Assembly: GCF_024763615.1 (NCBI RefSeq)
Contig: NC_077223.1
Span: forward strand, 90,458,627 to 90,522,626
Direction of reading: 5' to 3'
DNA: 64,000 nt
Source: Phlebotomus papatasi
Lineage: Eukaryota; Arthropoda; Insecta; Diptera; Psychodidae
A program made the position numbers and the translations under genes. The first letter of the stretch is position 1, and the number at the start of each line of letters is the position of its first letter. Positions 46,350 through 59,010 of this stretch are shown here, one piece after another. The notes beneath the pieces were generated by a model that did no database searches, had not been told where the DNA came from, and saw only the letters and a list, made by a program, of their open reading frames with translations.

Positions 46350-46488
46350 CCCACAATAATTTTTGTTTGTAAACATGTTTTTAAAATTGTCTGTGTGAGT
46401 GAGCGAGATGACTAGATCTAGATCTCACTCACACTCATTGAAATGTCAAAAACATGTTTACTAAACAAAAGTTATTGTGAGTTGGGCA
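46350..46488. mobile_element. palindromic MITE, copy 2 (CACAATAA ends)
   Basis: Same family as 32640..32787. It contains AAACATGTTTTTAAAATTG, a central AGATCTAGATCT and AAACATGTTTACTAAAC. Confidence 0.78.
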
Positions 46489-46565
46489 TAAGCTTTCGCA
46501 CAATATAAAATTTGCAAAAAAACAACTTAAGGGTTTTATAGATATGTTGGTTATAATTCCGAAAA

Positions 46566-48086
46566 AAGTTACCTATAGTAAAGTGGGGTAACGGGATCGT
46601 TTTCCGAAGAGTGCTACTTAGACGCTTGTTTTTGGACTGATGATATTCTTTTTTACTTCTTCTAAATCCATAGAATTATTATAGAATTATCAGGGAAGAT
46701 ATTGAATACTGTTTCATTCAAAAACCTAATATAAAAAAATATCAAAAATATTAAAGAAAATTTATAAAATAATGATAATACTGAAATAAGTCAGCATGCA
46801 CTAAGTGGGTCGCCTTTTCGCTAATTCACTTTTAATTAAATCTTTGGATTTAAGATACTTTTTTCACAAAGGAAAAAACAATAAATATTTTTAATCAACC
46901 AGCTGTCATTAGCGAAAATATCACTGCTAGAAAAATTTTATTGAAGAACCGAGCTGGCACAAGATTGGAATGAGTCGATTACACTCACTTATTTAATGGA
47001 AAAAATACTATTTTTACTTTTTCTCAAACTTGAATAGTTATATTAGATGAGTTCATATATTCTGTCAGTAGAAGAGGTCGAAAGTTTGGAGTGGTATATT
47101 TCAGCTCCTGATGAATATAATTGGATGGGTGAACTATTGTTAGAAAGCTTGGTTCATTAGCTTTCAGAATCTGGTATATATAATCTTCTATTAGTAAACC
47201 ATGGTCATCCAGAACCATTTATGTCGAAGAAGACACTTTTTGCAACGTCTTTTTTGACCATCCACTGCTGGGACCAGGAGTGACCCACGATTATCGCACA
47301 AGGACTATTTGTTAGAGGAACTCAAAGGGTATAATTTGTGGAAGAAACTTTTTTTTGGACATCTTACTTTTTATTCATCGACTTTTGCAAGAATTTTGAA
47401 GTGTTAAACGCAAGGAAAAAATTACTGAAATCCTAAAAGAGTGGTTTCTGGAGGGGAAGGATAGACGTGGGGATGAAATTGATGTGATATTTGGATTCCT
47501 TGGATCAACTTATGGGGGAGTACTTAGAACATTCCAAGTCGATATCTTCATTAGTTTGTCCAGAAAATGAGATAGAAGGATTTCTGTCATTTTTTTCTAT
47601 GCGTGTAAAATGTTAAAATTCTTGCAAAAGTCGATGAATAAAAAAAAGTAAGATGTCCAAAAAAAAAGTTTCTGCTACGAATTATACCCTTTGAGTTCCT
47701 CTAACAAATAGTCCTTGTGCGATAATCGTGGGTCACTCCTGGTCCCAGCAGTAGATGGTCAAAAATGACGTTGCAAAAGGTGTCTTCTTCGACATAAATG
47801 GTTCAGGATGACCATGGTTTACTCATAGCAGACTACATATACCAAATTCTAAAAGCTAATGAGCCAAGCTTTCCAACAATAGTTCACCCACCCAATTATG
47901 TTCATCAGGAGCTGAGATATACCACTCCCAACTTTCGACCTCTTCTACTGACAGAATATATGAACTTATCCAATATTATGTTACTGTAGTGACTATATTA
48001 CGGAAATAAAAATAAAAATATTATTTTAAGTGGATTAGTCATAAACGATCCAGATAACGAAGCGCCCGGATTAGCACACTTGACTG
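46566..48086. mobile_element. pogo-like element, copy B, split by a foldback
   Basis: It is the reverse complement of 4072..4632. The left part is 46566-47043 and the right part 47977-48086, ending CGGATTAGCACACTTGACTG followed by TATA. Between them lies the foldback 47044..47976. Confidence 0.8.
47044..47976. mobile_element. foldback inserted in the pogo-like element
   Basis: The arms (about 47044-47395 and 47600-47976) are reverse complements starting GATGAGTTCATATATTCTG / GATAAGTTCATATATTCTG. ATATTA occurs on both sides but only once in the uninterrupted copy at about 4185, so it is the target duplication or part of it. Each arm keeps an open frame of 63-64 codons (starting MVxDDHGLLI, ending LLLTEYMNxSNI) with about 85-90% identity. 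No known domain was recognised. Confidence 0.8.
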
Positions 48087-48317
48087 TATAATGCCGATTG
48101 TCGATTATCTTAATATACTTTACTTGATTTTAGGCCCCGACATATCATTCAAAGTTGGCAGAAAAGCAAATGGGTAGTAACAAAATATATTTCGTCAGGT
48201 AAATACTAGGATAACATAGAACTGGGACTACTATATGCAGGGGTTGCATTGAAATACGATTTTTCGTTGATTTCTAAAGAAAGTTACGCTTTACCTTAAT
48301 TTAATTTAGATCCAAAT

Positions 48318-49440
48318 AGGGCAGACTGGGGCAAAAAGTCACAAATCGAAAATTTCAAAATTCAATATCTTCCCTGATAAAAAAATATAGAGGATTAATT
48401 TTTTTTTCATAGATAGCTTCCATTGACCTACTTCAATGTCGTAGGTTTCTTAGAATTCAAACAAGGAATTTACAAAATAAAAAGGCTTGAAATTTTTAGC
48501 CCTGTTTTTGAAATGTTTTTCTTTCAGCAGATATTAATTTTCACCTATTTATTATCCAAAATTGGTACACTAGTGATTTTTATCCAAATGATTTGGATTC
48601 TTTGAATACGCAGCCGCTATCCGTTTTAGAATTTTCCGAATATTATTTTCTCTAGAAATCATTTTATTAAAAATGACCACTTGGGGTAAAAAGTAATAAA
48701 AGGTCTGGGGCAAAAAGTTACAAAAAATGAAGCTATTCTGGTGTCTCACGGCGAAAAGAAACGTCATTGCCATATGTCGCCACATGTTGTTGTATAGACA
48801 GTGATGGTGATGAAGATCCGAAAAAATAAAATAATACGCACAGCCCAATACAGGAGGATAGAAATTCTATCGTGTTTTACTGAAACTGAGATTCAAAAAG
48901 AATAGAAAACTTTTCTTTCCATTATTTTTTGTTTTGTTTTTATTCTACACTTAAATGAGACTCACTCGGCATCCCTTCTGCAGATTTCGTTAAATTCATC
49001 TTACTTAGATCGCTATTTTCGCCTTATCAGAATGGTTAAATAGAATTTTCTTGCTAGAAATAGCCTTTGGAAAACAACTTTCAAAGCGCTTTTCTCGTTC
49101 AGAGAGAGAAAACGCTGTTTTATAAAGGTATTATAGAGGAATCAATTTTCCATGCAAATATGTTATTTAGGTTTTTTTTTTTTAATTTAAGGGAGCCTAT
49201 AATTTTACCCCATGCCTGATACTATTTGCCCCATCATTTTTTAGAATAGTCACAAAATTACCTTTTAGAAAACGGCTCGATACATATACTTCCTTACAAA
49301 ATAAAGGAAAAGGACTTTCACAAAATTATAGAGCGGTAAATTTCCTCTAAAACTACGCTAATTAGAAATTTCTGGGGTAGTCAGGTATCTTGTAAAAAAT
49401 TAAATATCCGTTTTGTGACTTTTTGCCCCAGTCTCCTCTA
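48318..49440. repeat. GGGGCAAAAAGTCAC-family repeat, copy 2
   Basis: It starts AGGGCAGACTGGGGCAAAAA and ends GACTTTTTGCCCCAGTCTCC. The interior matches 21816..22663. No coding frame. Confidence 0.78.
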
Positions 49441-50413
49441 GTAATTGATGAAAAAGGGTTCCTTTGAGAAAAGTTTTTAAAACCTTACAGATTCTGACGA
49501 TTACTATATTTGTCACAGTGTCATTGTTAAAAACATCTAGAAAAAAAACAGAAAAACCTTGGGTCCCCCCCCCCCGAAACAGATGGAATGGTAGCTGGCA
49601 GATTGGGCGTTAAAATGTGCTGAATATTACGTTCTCTACGAACGTATAATTGCTGAACAGTGCACAGCTTCTGTGTGAAATTGAAGAAGCTTTTCTTGCT
49701 GCGACATCTAGGAGGTCTTCAGCAACTTAAGATTCTTCAAGCGTTACCCGGTGATGCAAGACACTACGTCATCTAAAGTAACGATCCAAGGTATTTTGTA
49801 TAGACAATTTGCCATTATCACTATGTCCGCCTTTCCATCTGCTTTTGTCCGACTTTTGAGAATGTGCTGTTTTTTTTTTTTTAAATACTGTCAGTTTCTT
49901 TTTTGTTATTTATTTGAAATTTTTAATAGAAACTGTAAAGAAACTGTTGAAATATTTCTTAAGATACCTTATAATACCAAGAACACGGATTTGAAGTTCA
50001 ATTTTTTTCTTAAGTATCCGACTTTCCAGATTTTGCCGTAATTGGGAAGAATTATTATATCGCGAAGTTTTCGCAGAACCTTCTTATTCGGATACAGAAG
50101 ATTCGTTATCAAAACTTTGATAGACATACACCAAATAAAACATTTACGCTAGAAAATAAACTTCATGCGAGCAACACATTCATCCATATATCATCTGCGT
50201 GGTCAAATAAAAAACAACCCATGAAAAGAAGGTAAACGTCTTAGAGAGTCAAAGAGTTTTCCACTTCGTAGAATTCAAAAAACAATCAGTATTAAAAATG
50301 TGACTTTATTGATATAAATTTATAAATAAATTGAGTTTTGAGATTCCAGCATTTCTACTAATCATTTTCAAATATAATAATAGATACATTTAAACTCTAC
50401 ACTAAAACAGTGT
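49441..50413. other. anonymous stretch
   Basis: A 96-codon plus frame (49751..50041) is rich in Phe and Leu and looks like chance. Nothing else is seen. Confidence 0.35.
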
Positions 50414-50631
50414 AGGGGAGACCGGGGCAGATTTAGCCACGTATAGTATTAGATAGTGGTATCTTACAGTTTGCCCGCGAAGGAATATTGAGAAAATCAC
50501 TCTTTATACTAAATATATACTTCCCTTCCTTTTCATTGAAATATTTATAAGCCTCATACAAACATTTTTTCTACAAGTTTAACGCAATGAAAAATTTCAT
50601 TTGGTGGCTAATTCTACCCCGGTCTCCCCTA
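50414..50631. mobile_element. short MITE, AGGGGAGACCGGGGCAGA ends
   Basis: It begins AGGGGAGACCGGGGCAGATT and ends ACCCCGGTCTCCCCT, 218 bp. The ends resemble those of the GGGGAGACTGGGG family. Confidence 0.75.
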
Positions 50632-51655
50632 CTGATTTAATCACTAGTTTTTGGTCCATAAAAGTTCGTTGAGTTCTTTGTATCCCTGTTTGTGGTATTT
50701 TAGACAAGAGAAACATGATAAAATATTTTCTTATAATTATTTCATTGTCACACTTTCATTTCGATGGAATGAAAATGCAAGAGAATGGCTGATGAATACT
50801 CTTTCTACTTCTAATAAATAAAGTAAATGTAGTTATGCTACGTGTAGGAAAATAATGCAACAACTACTCACAATTCAATGTTTCTTTTTTCAAAAAACTT
50901 TTCTTGCAGAAAGGACATTTTATTATTACAAAACATTAGAGAATTTGCAATAAACCCCATCTTACTGTATGGCTAGCAAGAAATACTCTAAATGATATTG
51001 TACTGAATCTTTAAATAATTCTAAAGAACTGTTGAAGCGTTATTGTAGATAGAACTACGTGAACTCCTAGAGAGCAATAAATATTTGTTTACATAGTCTA
51101 AATAATATTACGAAATTCACTTTTGTCTTTCACATCAGCATGTAGTATAGAATATACTATTGAGAACAATTTCTAGATAAAAGCGTGCGAAAACTTGAGT
51201 ACAAGGGTTGTATATTGTGTGAAAAGGAGCACACATAGTCACAAATTTAGCAATGAAAATTCTGCACGAGCGATGAAAGAAAGAGCAAAACTTGTACAAT
51301 TTCCTCAATAAAACTATCAAGTTAAACAACAACTATCATCACACTTCCTCAGCAATGAAATTTAATTTAATTTCTTTGTCCGTTTCCCCGCGTCCAAACC
51401 CAAAAGTTCCCCATTGCTCGGATCCCAGAGGAAGGGTGTCTGTGGAAAATCTTCCGACCATCTGTCTCAGAGATTTATAACTTTGATGTCTGCGACGATG
51501 AGGAGGAATGCCTCATACGCCTTTCAGCACAAGAATTAAACTTTAATAATACTGCTTTCATTGTGTTTACCCACCATTCATAATGCATTGTTTTCTATAC
51601 TCACAAAGTGCATAAATTTGTGAGAATTGGGGTAGGTAATAGGAAGGTGGTCTTT
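50632..51655. other. AT-rich intergenic DNA
   Basis: Nothing recognised. A CG-richer patch at 51380-51480 has no supported exon. Confidence 0.4.
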
Positions 51656-51663
51656 ATGTAAAT

Positions 51664-51793
51664 CAGAGGTGTGCAAGAAACCGTTGAAACCGAATTAAAG
51701 TCAAAATAAGTTTGTTATAGTAGCGTTTTGACCATTGACGTACATGTTTCATTTGACGTTAATTCGGTTTCAACGGTTTCTTGCACACCTCTG
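51664..51793. mobile_element. hAT-type MITE with 8 bp target duplication
   Basis: The ends CAGAGGTGTGCAAGAAACCG pair as inverted repeats of about 35 bp. ATGTAAAT is duplicated exactly at 51656..51663 and 51794..51801. An 8 bp duplication with CAGnGGTGTGCAA ends identifies the hAT superfamily. At 130 bp it is a non-autonomous relic. Confidence 0.93.
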
Positions 51794-51801
51794 ATGTAAA
51801 T

Positions 51802-52918
51802 AATTCTAAATAGTGACTGGTGGATGGAATATCAAGAAATTTCTCCAAGATTTTCCACATCACAATACATTTGAGGTGATTTCAGGTGAAAATGTGATTT
51901 TAAATTGTGCTCCTGTACAACGAACTGCTAAAGTTTACCAAGGGGTGTCTAAGTTGTAAATTAACAGCGTTTATTATTCAATATTATTGGTTAGTTACTA
52001 TTTTCAAATAAATTCATTGCAATTCATCAAAGGTCTATCATTTTATTTTGCCACCGGATATTTGCATTTGCATCTCGTTCACTTTGAAGTATTATTCACA
52101 TAAAATAGAATATTTAATCCCATAAAATGTTGACTGCAGCTGCAGCAGATTAGCAGTGCATTGGTAAAATTGATTGAAAAATAGTTACTAATTTATAAAT
52201 GTTGCATAATGCATTTTCCGTGTTACAAAATAGTGAACTATTGTTGGCAAAGAGGAAATTAAGAAGTTATCAATAAGCTTGACATCTTAATCAAAATAAA
52301 GCAGGTACCATACCTTCGGACGACTCAAGCTTTGAACAATTCATTCTTTTTATCATGTTTTTAAGGAATGTGATCCATTATAATATTATATTTTAACAGC
52401 TAGTACAATTCTTCAAATATCTTGAACAGAACTACAGGTCAAATCCATTAAGAACATTAAAAAAAAATGAGTTGTCCAAAGCTTGAGTGCTCCGAAAATA
52501 GCGCGCTTTTTCTATTTCCTGATAAATTTAATGTATTTCAATGGCCAAAATTAAAAATAGTGATAGGGTGGAGTAACTACTTACGCCATGTTTAGGAAAA
52601 AGAGGAATTAATTTTATTATAACTTTTGAACTCTTAAATATTACAAGATAACTCAAATTTGACACAAAACTACTTAGATGTATTGGCTCTAGACTCGTGA
52701 AAACAATAGTCCTAGAATTTAACGCTGGAATGTTTAAAAAACTGATTTTTATTAACAATGCAAAAATAACCACTTCGTCGCCACTTTTCACCACATTTCG
52801 CCAGTTCTGTAATCACTTCTTGCCACTCACTTGGAAAGGTTCAAACTCGATTTTTTTAGGCAATGTTATAAAAAGAATACATTTAGCATTTCTTTTTCCT
52901 CGTGATCGCCTTATTATT
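51802..52918. other. AT-rich intergenic DNA
   Basis: Inverted words GCAGGTACCATACCTTCGGA and CCAAAGCTTGAGTGCTCCG (about 52300-52500) hint at another small MITE. No gene. Confidence 0.35.
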
Positions 52919-53511
52919 AGGGGAGACTGGGGCAAAATTTGTCAAAACGAAAATTTCAATATTTACTATTTTCTAAAATAAAAGAGACTCAGGCTTAAAA
53001 TTTTTATTATAGATAGTCTTCATGAATCTTCTTAAACTTATAAAGTTTCAAGGGATTCGAGGAAGGATTATGTAAAATAAAAATAATGAAATTTTAAGCC
53101 CTATTTTTGAAATATTTGGCTTACAGAAAATATAAATACTGATTAGCTCAATTTAAGCACATTTCTCGTCAAGATAGAGAAAAATTATCTTCAACAAAGT
53201 TGTAGAGGAATAAATTTCCTATAAAAATATGTCTATTTGATATTTTTAACGTTTGCGAGAGTAAAACGTGACAAATTATCCGAAGATTGACAAAATTTGC
53301 CCCAGCAATTTTGAGAATCTCCACAAAATCGACTTTTAGAAAATAATTCGAAAATCACATTTCTTTCGAGATAGAGGAAAATAGTCTTTTGCAATGTTGT
53401 AGAGCAGTAAATTTCCTATAAGAAAATGCTCATTATAAAATGTTTAAGTTTTCTCAGAGCACGTGAAAGAATTAAATATACGTTTTGACAATTTTACCTT
53501 TGTCTCTCCTA
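52919..53511. repeat. GGGGAGACTGGGG-family repeat, copy 3
   Basis: It starts AGGGGAGACTGGGGCAAAAT and ends TTTTGACAATTTTACCTTTG plus TCTCTCCTA. It is closely similar to 59751..60495. Confidence 0.8.
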
Positions 53512-53839
53512 CTCACTTTAAACGATTTTCTTCTATTTTCTTTGAGAAATCAAATTTTATGACTAAAGCAGAAAGTAAACAATGCTGATTTAACAACTGG
53601 GAATCTACGAAGTGTTCTTAGCGTCGTCTATTGAAAAGAGATGGCAACAGGTGGTAAAATCAATTCCAGAATATTACCACTTTTCGCCATGCTTCATTTT
53701 TATATAAAAATAATATAATATGTAATATTTATTAACTATTTACAAATTTTATGTATTCCACAAGTGTAATCAAATATTCAATAGACAAACTATTTATCCA
53801 AAAAGGTATATTTTCCTTGATGAAAATTTGATAACACTT

Positions 53840-54718
53840 CACCGAGAAAAATGTGGATGGTAAAATTTACCATCCTCCATACAAAATTCTAATGGCCGGA
53901 TAGTAAAAAAGTCACCCAGCAAACGCGATTTAAATCGGACTGTCAAAAATTGTAGAATCTATTGCATGGATAGTAAATTCTAATAGCCGGATGGTAAATT
54001 CTAATATCCCCGGATATTAGATTTTACTATCCGGATGGTAAATTTTACTGGCAGGATAGTAAATTTTACTAGCCGGATATTAGAACGAAAAATGTCGGAA
54101 AAATTTATTTTTCCATATTTCCATTAATTTTTAGCCATTATTTAAGAGATTGGGGCCCTTTCTTGGATGACAATCTCTGTATTTCAAGCCATTTTGATGC
54201 GTGAAAATCTTTTTCCAACATTGATGACTACGCCGAGATTTGAACACGCGACCTATGTGATGACAGTCGATCATCTTCTAGCTGCGCCACGAACTCCTAT
54301 AATGTATTCAAAGCATATCGGGAACCGTTGCATCGGCACACACGATATTCCAAAATGACATTCTAACAGCAGGATGGCAAATTTTACTGGCTTGGATAGT
54401 AATTTCAATCCAAATTACTATCCTCCGTTAAAATTTACTGTCTTCCAGTTAAATTCTAACATCTAATATGCGGCCAGTAAAATTTACTATCCAGATATTA
54501 GAATCTAAGAGAGGCCAAGGTAAAATCTAAAGGAGGATAGTAGATTTTACCATCCGGCTATTAGAATTTACTATCCATAGAATAGTAAAATTTAAAATGT
54601 CAAGATGGTAGATTCTAAAGGAAAGTTTCTATGGAGGATGGTATTTTCTACTATCTTTTGAGACAGTAGAATTTAAAGACACGATTTGTAGAAAATACCA
54701 TCCAAATTTTTCTCGGTG
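53840..54718. mobile_element. CACCGAGAAAAATnTGGATGG-ended MITE with internal TAGTAAATTTTACTA repeats
   Basis: The ends CACCGAGAAAAATGTGGATGG and the reverse of CACCGAGAAAAATTTGGATGG are inverted. The interior consists largely of short palindromic words (GGATAGTAAATTTTACT, CCGGATATTAGA, GGATGGTAAA). A stretch at 54110-54355 without these words is an insertion carrying a tRNA-like sequence. Confidence 0.78.
54228..54302 (-). repeat. tRNA-like sequence (SINE head)
   Basis: On the minus strand it reads GTGGCGCAGCTAGAAGATG (A-box TGGCGCAGC...) and, about 45 bp later, GTGTTCAAATCTCGGCG (B-box GTTCAAATC). The stems are imperfect, so it is a tRNA-derived relic rather than a functional tRNA. Confidence 0.5.
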
Positions 54719-54931
54719 TTGGTAAGAAATATTAGGTTCGATGCACTTACTTAAAATATTACTCTAAAAAATGTTCAAAATCGTAAATACAAAACAAATA
54801 ATTATTATTTTTCGAGTCTATACGTAACAGCAGTAAAAATACAAATAACTAGTCTCATTTAATAATAAAAATAAATACAAATAGTCGAAAAATGGGGCAC
54901 TGGCGAGAAGTGGTGATTCTACCTTACCGCT

Positions 54932-55195
54932 GCGCTACCTGTAGTGACTTTTTGAATTTTCATCTGAAAGTGCTCCTCGAGACGAAACCAATAACCCCAA
55001 ATTTAGGGCAAAATATTCATTAAAACCGGAGATATAGACCGGTCAATTTTCTAACTTTGACGCCTTATAGCTCGGATCAGGGATTATCGATCGACTTAAG
55101 GGTTTTTTATTTGATAGGTATAATCTGCGGCATACAAAAATTCTCAGCATACAAAAATGTGAGCCCGATGCTCTTTGAGTTATCTGAAAAACTTT
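54932..55195 (-). repeat. fragment of the 1.8 kb repeat (inverted)
   Basis: This stretch is the diverged reverse complement of about 16390..16652. It includes GTGCTCCTCGAGACGAAACC and GATCGACTTAAGGGTTTTTT. Confidence 0.78.
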
Positions 55196-56671
55196 CAGTG
55201 GTTTTACGAAATTCCGAAATATAAAGAATTTATAATAGAGACTAAACTCAGAAATTTTATCGCACTACAAGAAAGACAAGAAGCATATAGAAAAGATTGC
55301 AATTCACTTTTGCAAAATGTTGCAATACTGAATAATTATAGTTTATCCAAACTGCAATAATTTTTTTAGTTTTGAAAATTTCATTATGGATTTGAAACCA
55401 GGTTTTGCATGCTAAGACCATATGCTGTATTAAAAAATATCAAAATACTCTAATGTAAACGAGATGCAAATTTGTGCTGGAGAAAATTCTAGTAGTTTGC
55501 TAGAATTTTAAAGTAACATTTTATACTGCTTGTTATCTTTCATCGCCTGGATATCCCGATATTTTAAGAAATTTTCAGCATACATGTGCTAGCTTTGAAA
55601 AAATTCTGAGAGGCTTCTAAAAAAGTTTAAAAATAAATGTATATATAAAACTTTGTACGTATCAACTTATAAGAGTGGAAATACTAAAAAATGTTTGACT
55701 AATTAAAAAAACAATGTTGCCTAAATCACCAACTGCTCCAACTGATGTATAAAAGTTTAAAGTAGAATATAGGAATATACACAATTTAAATGACAAGATA
55801 TAATATTAACAGTTAAATAAGAATTTTAATAAAAGTTTGTCATCTATTTTATAATTACCGACTATAAAATGTCTATATCTTTTCACAAGAAAAGGAAAGC
55901 AATTAAAAAATTGCTTCTCTGCAAGAAATAATTAAAACTGCTACAATTTTTAAAGAAATAGTCTAACAATATCAACTGATTTGGACAACCCTTAAAAACT
56001 GTTGGGAAATTGCAGGATTTTAGAAAAATACTGCAAGAAGATAGAAACTGTAAGAAGATAGGGAAATAGGTAATTTAAATGACAAATTAAGTCTTAACAG
56101 TTTGACACAAATTTATAAAATTTTGTCATTTATTTTGTAATTATCGATCAAAATAGATCCGAAATAATCAAAACTGCTAGAATTCTTTTTAAAGAAATCA
56201 TTTAACAATGACCGACATTGAAGGATCCTTAAACTGTTAGAAAACTGCAAGATTTTCTCAAACCTAAGAGAGTTTGATAACGTATTCTAGCAGTTCGGAA
56301 CTAAATAAGAAAAAATATTAAATTTTGTATGATAAAACCATGAATAGTAGCATTTACATACCTCTAGAAGTTTTTCTACCTGTTCTCATCATCATCTTTA
56401 TAAAATAGATTTTCCTCTTCATATTTTTTTTCTCCCACCTTATATCGTCGACTTTATCGCAACTGCACTAAAAACCACAGTATAAAAGCTTTATCTCGTT
56501 ATCAGACTTAAAACTTAATTTAAAATTAATAGCACTACTTCATTCCACTAACTTTCTCCTTCATTCATATTTTATGACGTTGCGAATTTAATTCAGGCTG
56601 GTAGTTCTCTTTTTTTTTGCAAGAGACATTGATATGTGAAAAACTTGGCATTTTCCACTGATTTACCGGAT
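55196..56671. other. AT-rich DNA downstream of the SLC5 gene
   Basis: No repeat end or gene was found. The part next to 56672 should hold the 3' untranslated region of the SLC5 transcript (minus strand). I did not identify a definite poly(A) signal. Confidence 0.4.
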
Positions 56672-56987
56672 TTACCCATCGCCATCCAACTTTAGCGCCT
56701 TATTGTCAATGCCTACCAATCGCAGAGAGAATTGTGGATTGCTGTGGGTGGCTGTCTTCATCGGCTCATGATTGCCACTATCAATCACGGTGGGTGGATG
56801 GAGGACAGCAATGGATATGCTTCCGAGGCCATGCGAGTCATTTGCCAGTTGAGATGACTTGGTGATTTTGAGGATGCGCCTTCTCTGCACAGTATCACTG
56901 AGCCACGACAATAGAACACTGAGCACCAGTGTCAGTGCCATTCCCAGGAATGAATACCACATGTAGCTGATGCGAAACAGTGGAAAT
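56672..56987 (-). CDS. SLC5-family sodium/solute symporter, last exon
   Basis: Exon of 316 bp from acceptor GGTGCAG|ATTTCC to stop TAA at 56674..56672. It supplies the second and third part of a split Gly codon (GG|A) and then reads FPLFRISYMWYSFLGMALTL, a last transmembrane helix (LVLSVLLSWLS) and a cytoplasmic tail of about 65 residues ending LKLDGDG. The RISYMWYS(F/A)LG wording directly before the final helix is characteristic of SLC5A8/SLC5A6-like transporters, which carry monocarboxylates or vitamins with sodium across the plasma membrane. The substrate cannot be told from this end of the protein. The tail has Ser/Thr-rich stretches of unknown role. Confidence 0.85.
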
Positions 56988-57831
56988 CTGCACCGTAAAA
57001 ATTCATTTTAGCATCTGCACATTTTTCTTCTCACCCATCAAAAGCTACGATGTATGTGATAACCCTTAAATTGTCATGCAACATGATGGAATGAAAGATA
57101 TTTTCTCTAAATTTATTCAAATTATACTCGTAAAATTGATGAATGTCGTAAATTATTATGATTTTTATAAATGTATTTAAAAAAAAAACATCTTTTGATT
57201 GAATTCAAGATAAACTCTCATTTAATGAACTCAATTAACTGATGGAAAAAAATTAAAATTGATAAACCCTTAATCGAAGACAAAAACGATTGATTCAATC
57301 AATTGCTTGAAAATACCATTCGTTAGTATCAAATAAATAACATAGATACGAGTACACATAAAAATGCACTAAAAATATCAGGGTATCTTTATTTTCTTGA
57401 TTGAAACAATACAGTGTGAATAAAGCAGTGCAATTCATGGTAGTGTTAATCTCCAATAATATCAACTCTTCTTTTATTATTGAACTAACAATATTATATC
57501 GACTTGTCAGAATATCAGTCTATTAGGTCGATTTTCTGCTAAATTCTTTTTTTTTTGCTCTTCGGGTACTCTTTGACACCCTCTACTTCCCCTGTAAATA
57601 TTACACCGAACAGTTAATTATTCTTAAAGTTATAGGGGTTTGAAATCCTAAAATCTTATACTCAGCATGTAAAATTTCAGCTTGAAATTGCTCTCCTCTA
57701 AAGTTGGCCATTTCCGAGTTATTCGTTTTATATTCTGAGCTGTCGATATGTATTGTGATATTTTCTAAGTAAAAGTAATGTCAAACTTTTCCAGGTTTTC
57801 CAAAATGCTCGAACTCATACTTAGATACTAT

Positions 57832-58884
57832 AGGGGAAGTGTGCCAAAATTCGGTCAGCTTCTAATTTCGTCCAGTTTGAGTGTAATTTCGGCCATGCAA
57901 ATAAATTAATTAAAATTATGTATATAATCTTCGAATAGTCAACGAAATCATTTTCCTTTAAAATATTTATTTATTTTAGGATGTATTATCACAAAGACCG
58001 TTAAGTTTTAGGTATAATTTGAATTTAAATTGCGTTGTAAAAACTCATTGTAGAAAGAGTCTTACAAAAAATGTAACAGATCGATTGTGTTTCTAGCAGT
58101 CTTGTGATTTGTGGTGAAGTGCAGAAGGTTTTCCTTCGGTGTTTTTCATGAAAATTGATTAGTTATCATTAAAGATTGTTTCTGTTTATGTTAATAGTGA
58201 ATCAATCTTTAAATTTCGGGTAAAATTTCCCAGCTGGATCCTGTATTTCCCGTAAAAAGTATATACTTTGCGAGCGTCTCTCCGGTGAGGTAGTGTTGCC
58301 TATTACGGCAACATCTTTTGCTTTCCTAAATTTCTTATTCATTTTATGTTTTTTTTTTTTAATTTCAGAGTTCTACAATATCCAGAGAAAAAACCATCGC
58401 TTCTATGAAAAAGATGATGTGGAAAAATTCTTTGGAAGAGTTCAGGAAGGGCAAATTGCTACGGGAATCTGCGCGTAAATTTGAAATGCTACTCTTCAGG
58501 TCTTCAGGACAAATTACACGGAAGATCTCAGGGCTTGTGGATCATATAAACGTATCAAACTAAATATTAAACTCGTTCCGTTTGACGTTTTAAAATTTTC
58601 TATCCGTTGCGTTACAAAAGGTCGTCAGAAAAAAGGTGGCCGGTATTTCACAAAAAGTGGCCGGAATACCACCCAAAGCAATGTCTATATTTTTATTAAT
58701 TTTTCAATATTTTAGGAAGTGATTTAAAGAAAACAAAGATGATAAACTAGTCTTCAAGGTTCCACACAACCCTCCCAAAAAGGAAGTAACAAAAAAAATC
58801 AATATGAATTAAAAATATTTCATTTCAAACTTAATACGTCGGTGCTTATATGCAACTATGCCGAAATTTGGCACACTTGCCCTA
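57832..58884 (+). mobile_element. pogo-like element remnant with psq HTH, copy 1
   Basis: It begins AGGGGAAGTGTGCCAAAATT and ends AATTTGGCACACTTGCCCTA. At 58395-58500 the plus strand encodes, across one frameshift, RFYEKDDVEK and LEEFRKGKLLRESARKFEM, the form of an HTH_psq domain as in pogo-type transposases. The catalytic DDE domain is absent. Confidence 0.65.
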
Positions 58885-58899
58885 TCATTTTCTTTTTAA

Positions 58900-59010
58900 A
58901 AAATATTGTCGCATACGTCTCATACCACGTGAAAAACATCAAATAAGTGCTTGAGAAATAAAGGCGTAGAAAAGCAATGGCCATGTAGAAAATCCCATTC
59001 TGTTCGCTGT
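58900..59010. repeat. solo arm of the palindromic MITE family at 41309
   Basis: It ends GTAGAAAATCCCATTCTGTT plus CGCTGTGATT and matches the right arm of 41309..41741; the other arm is missing. Confidence 0.65.
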
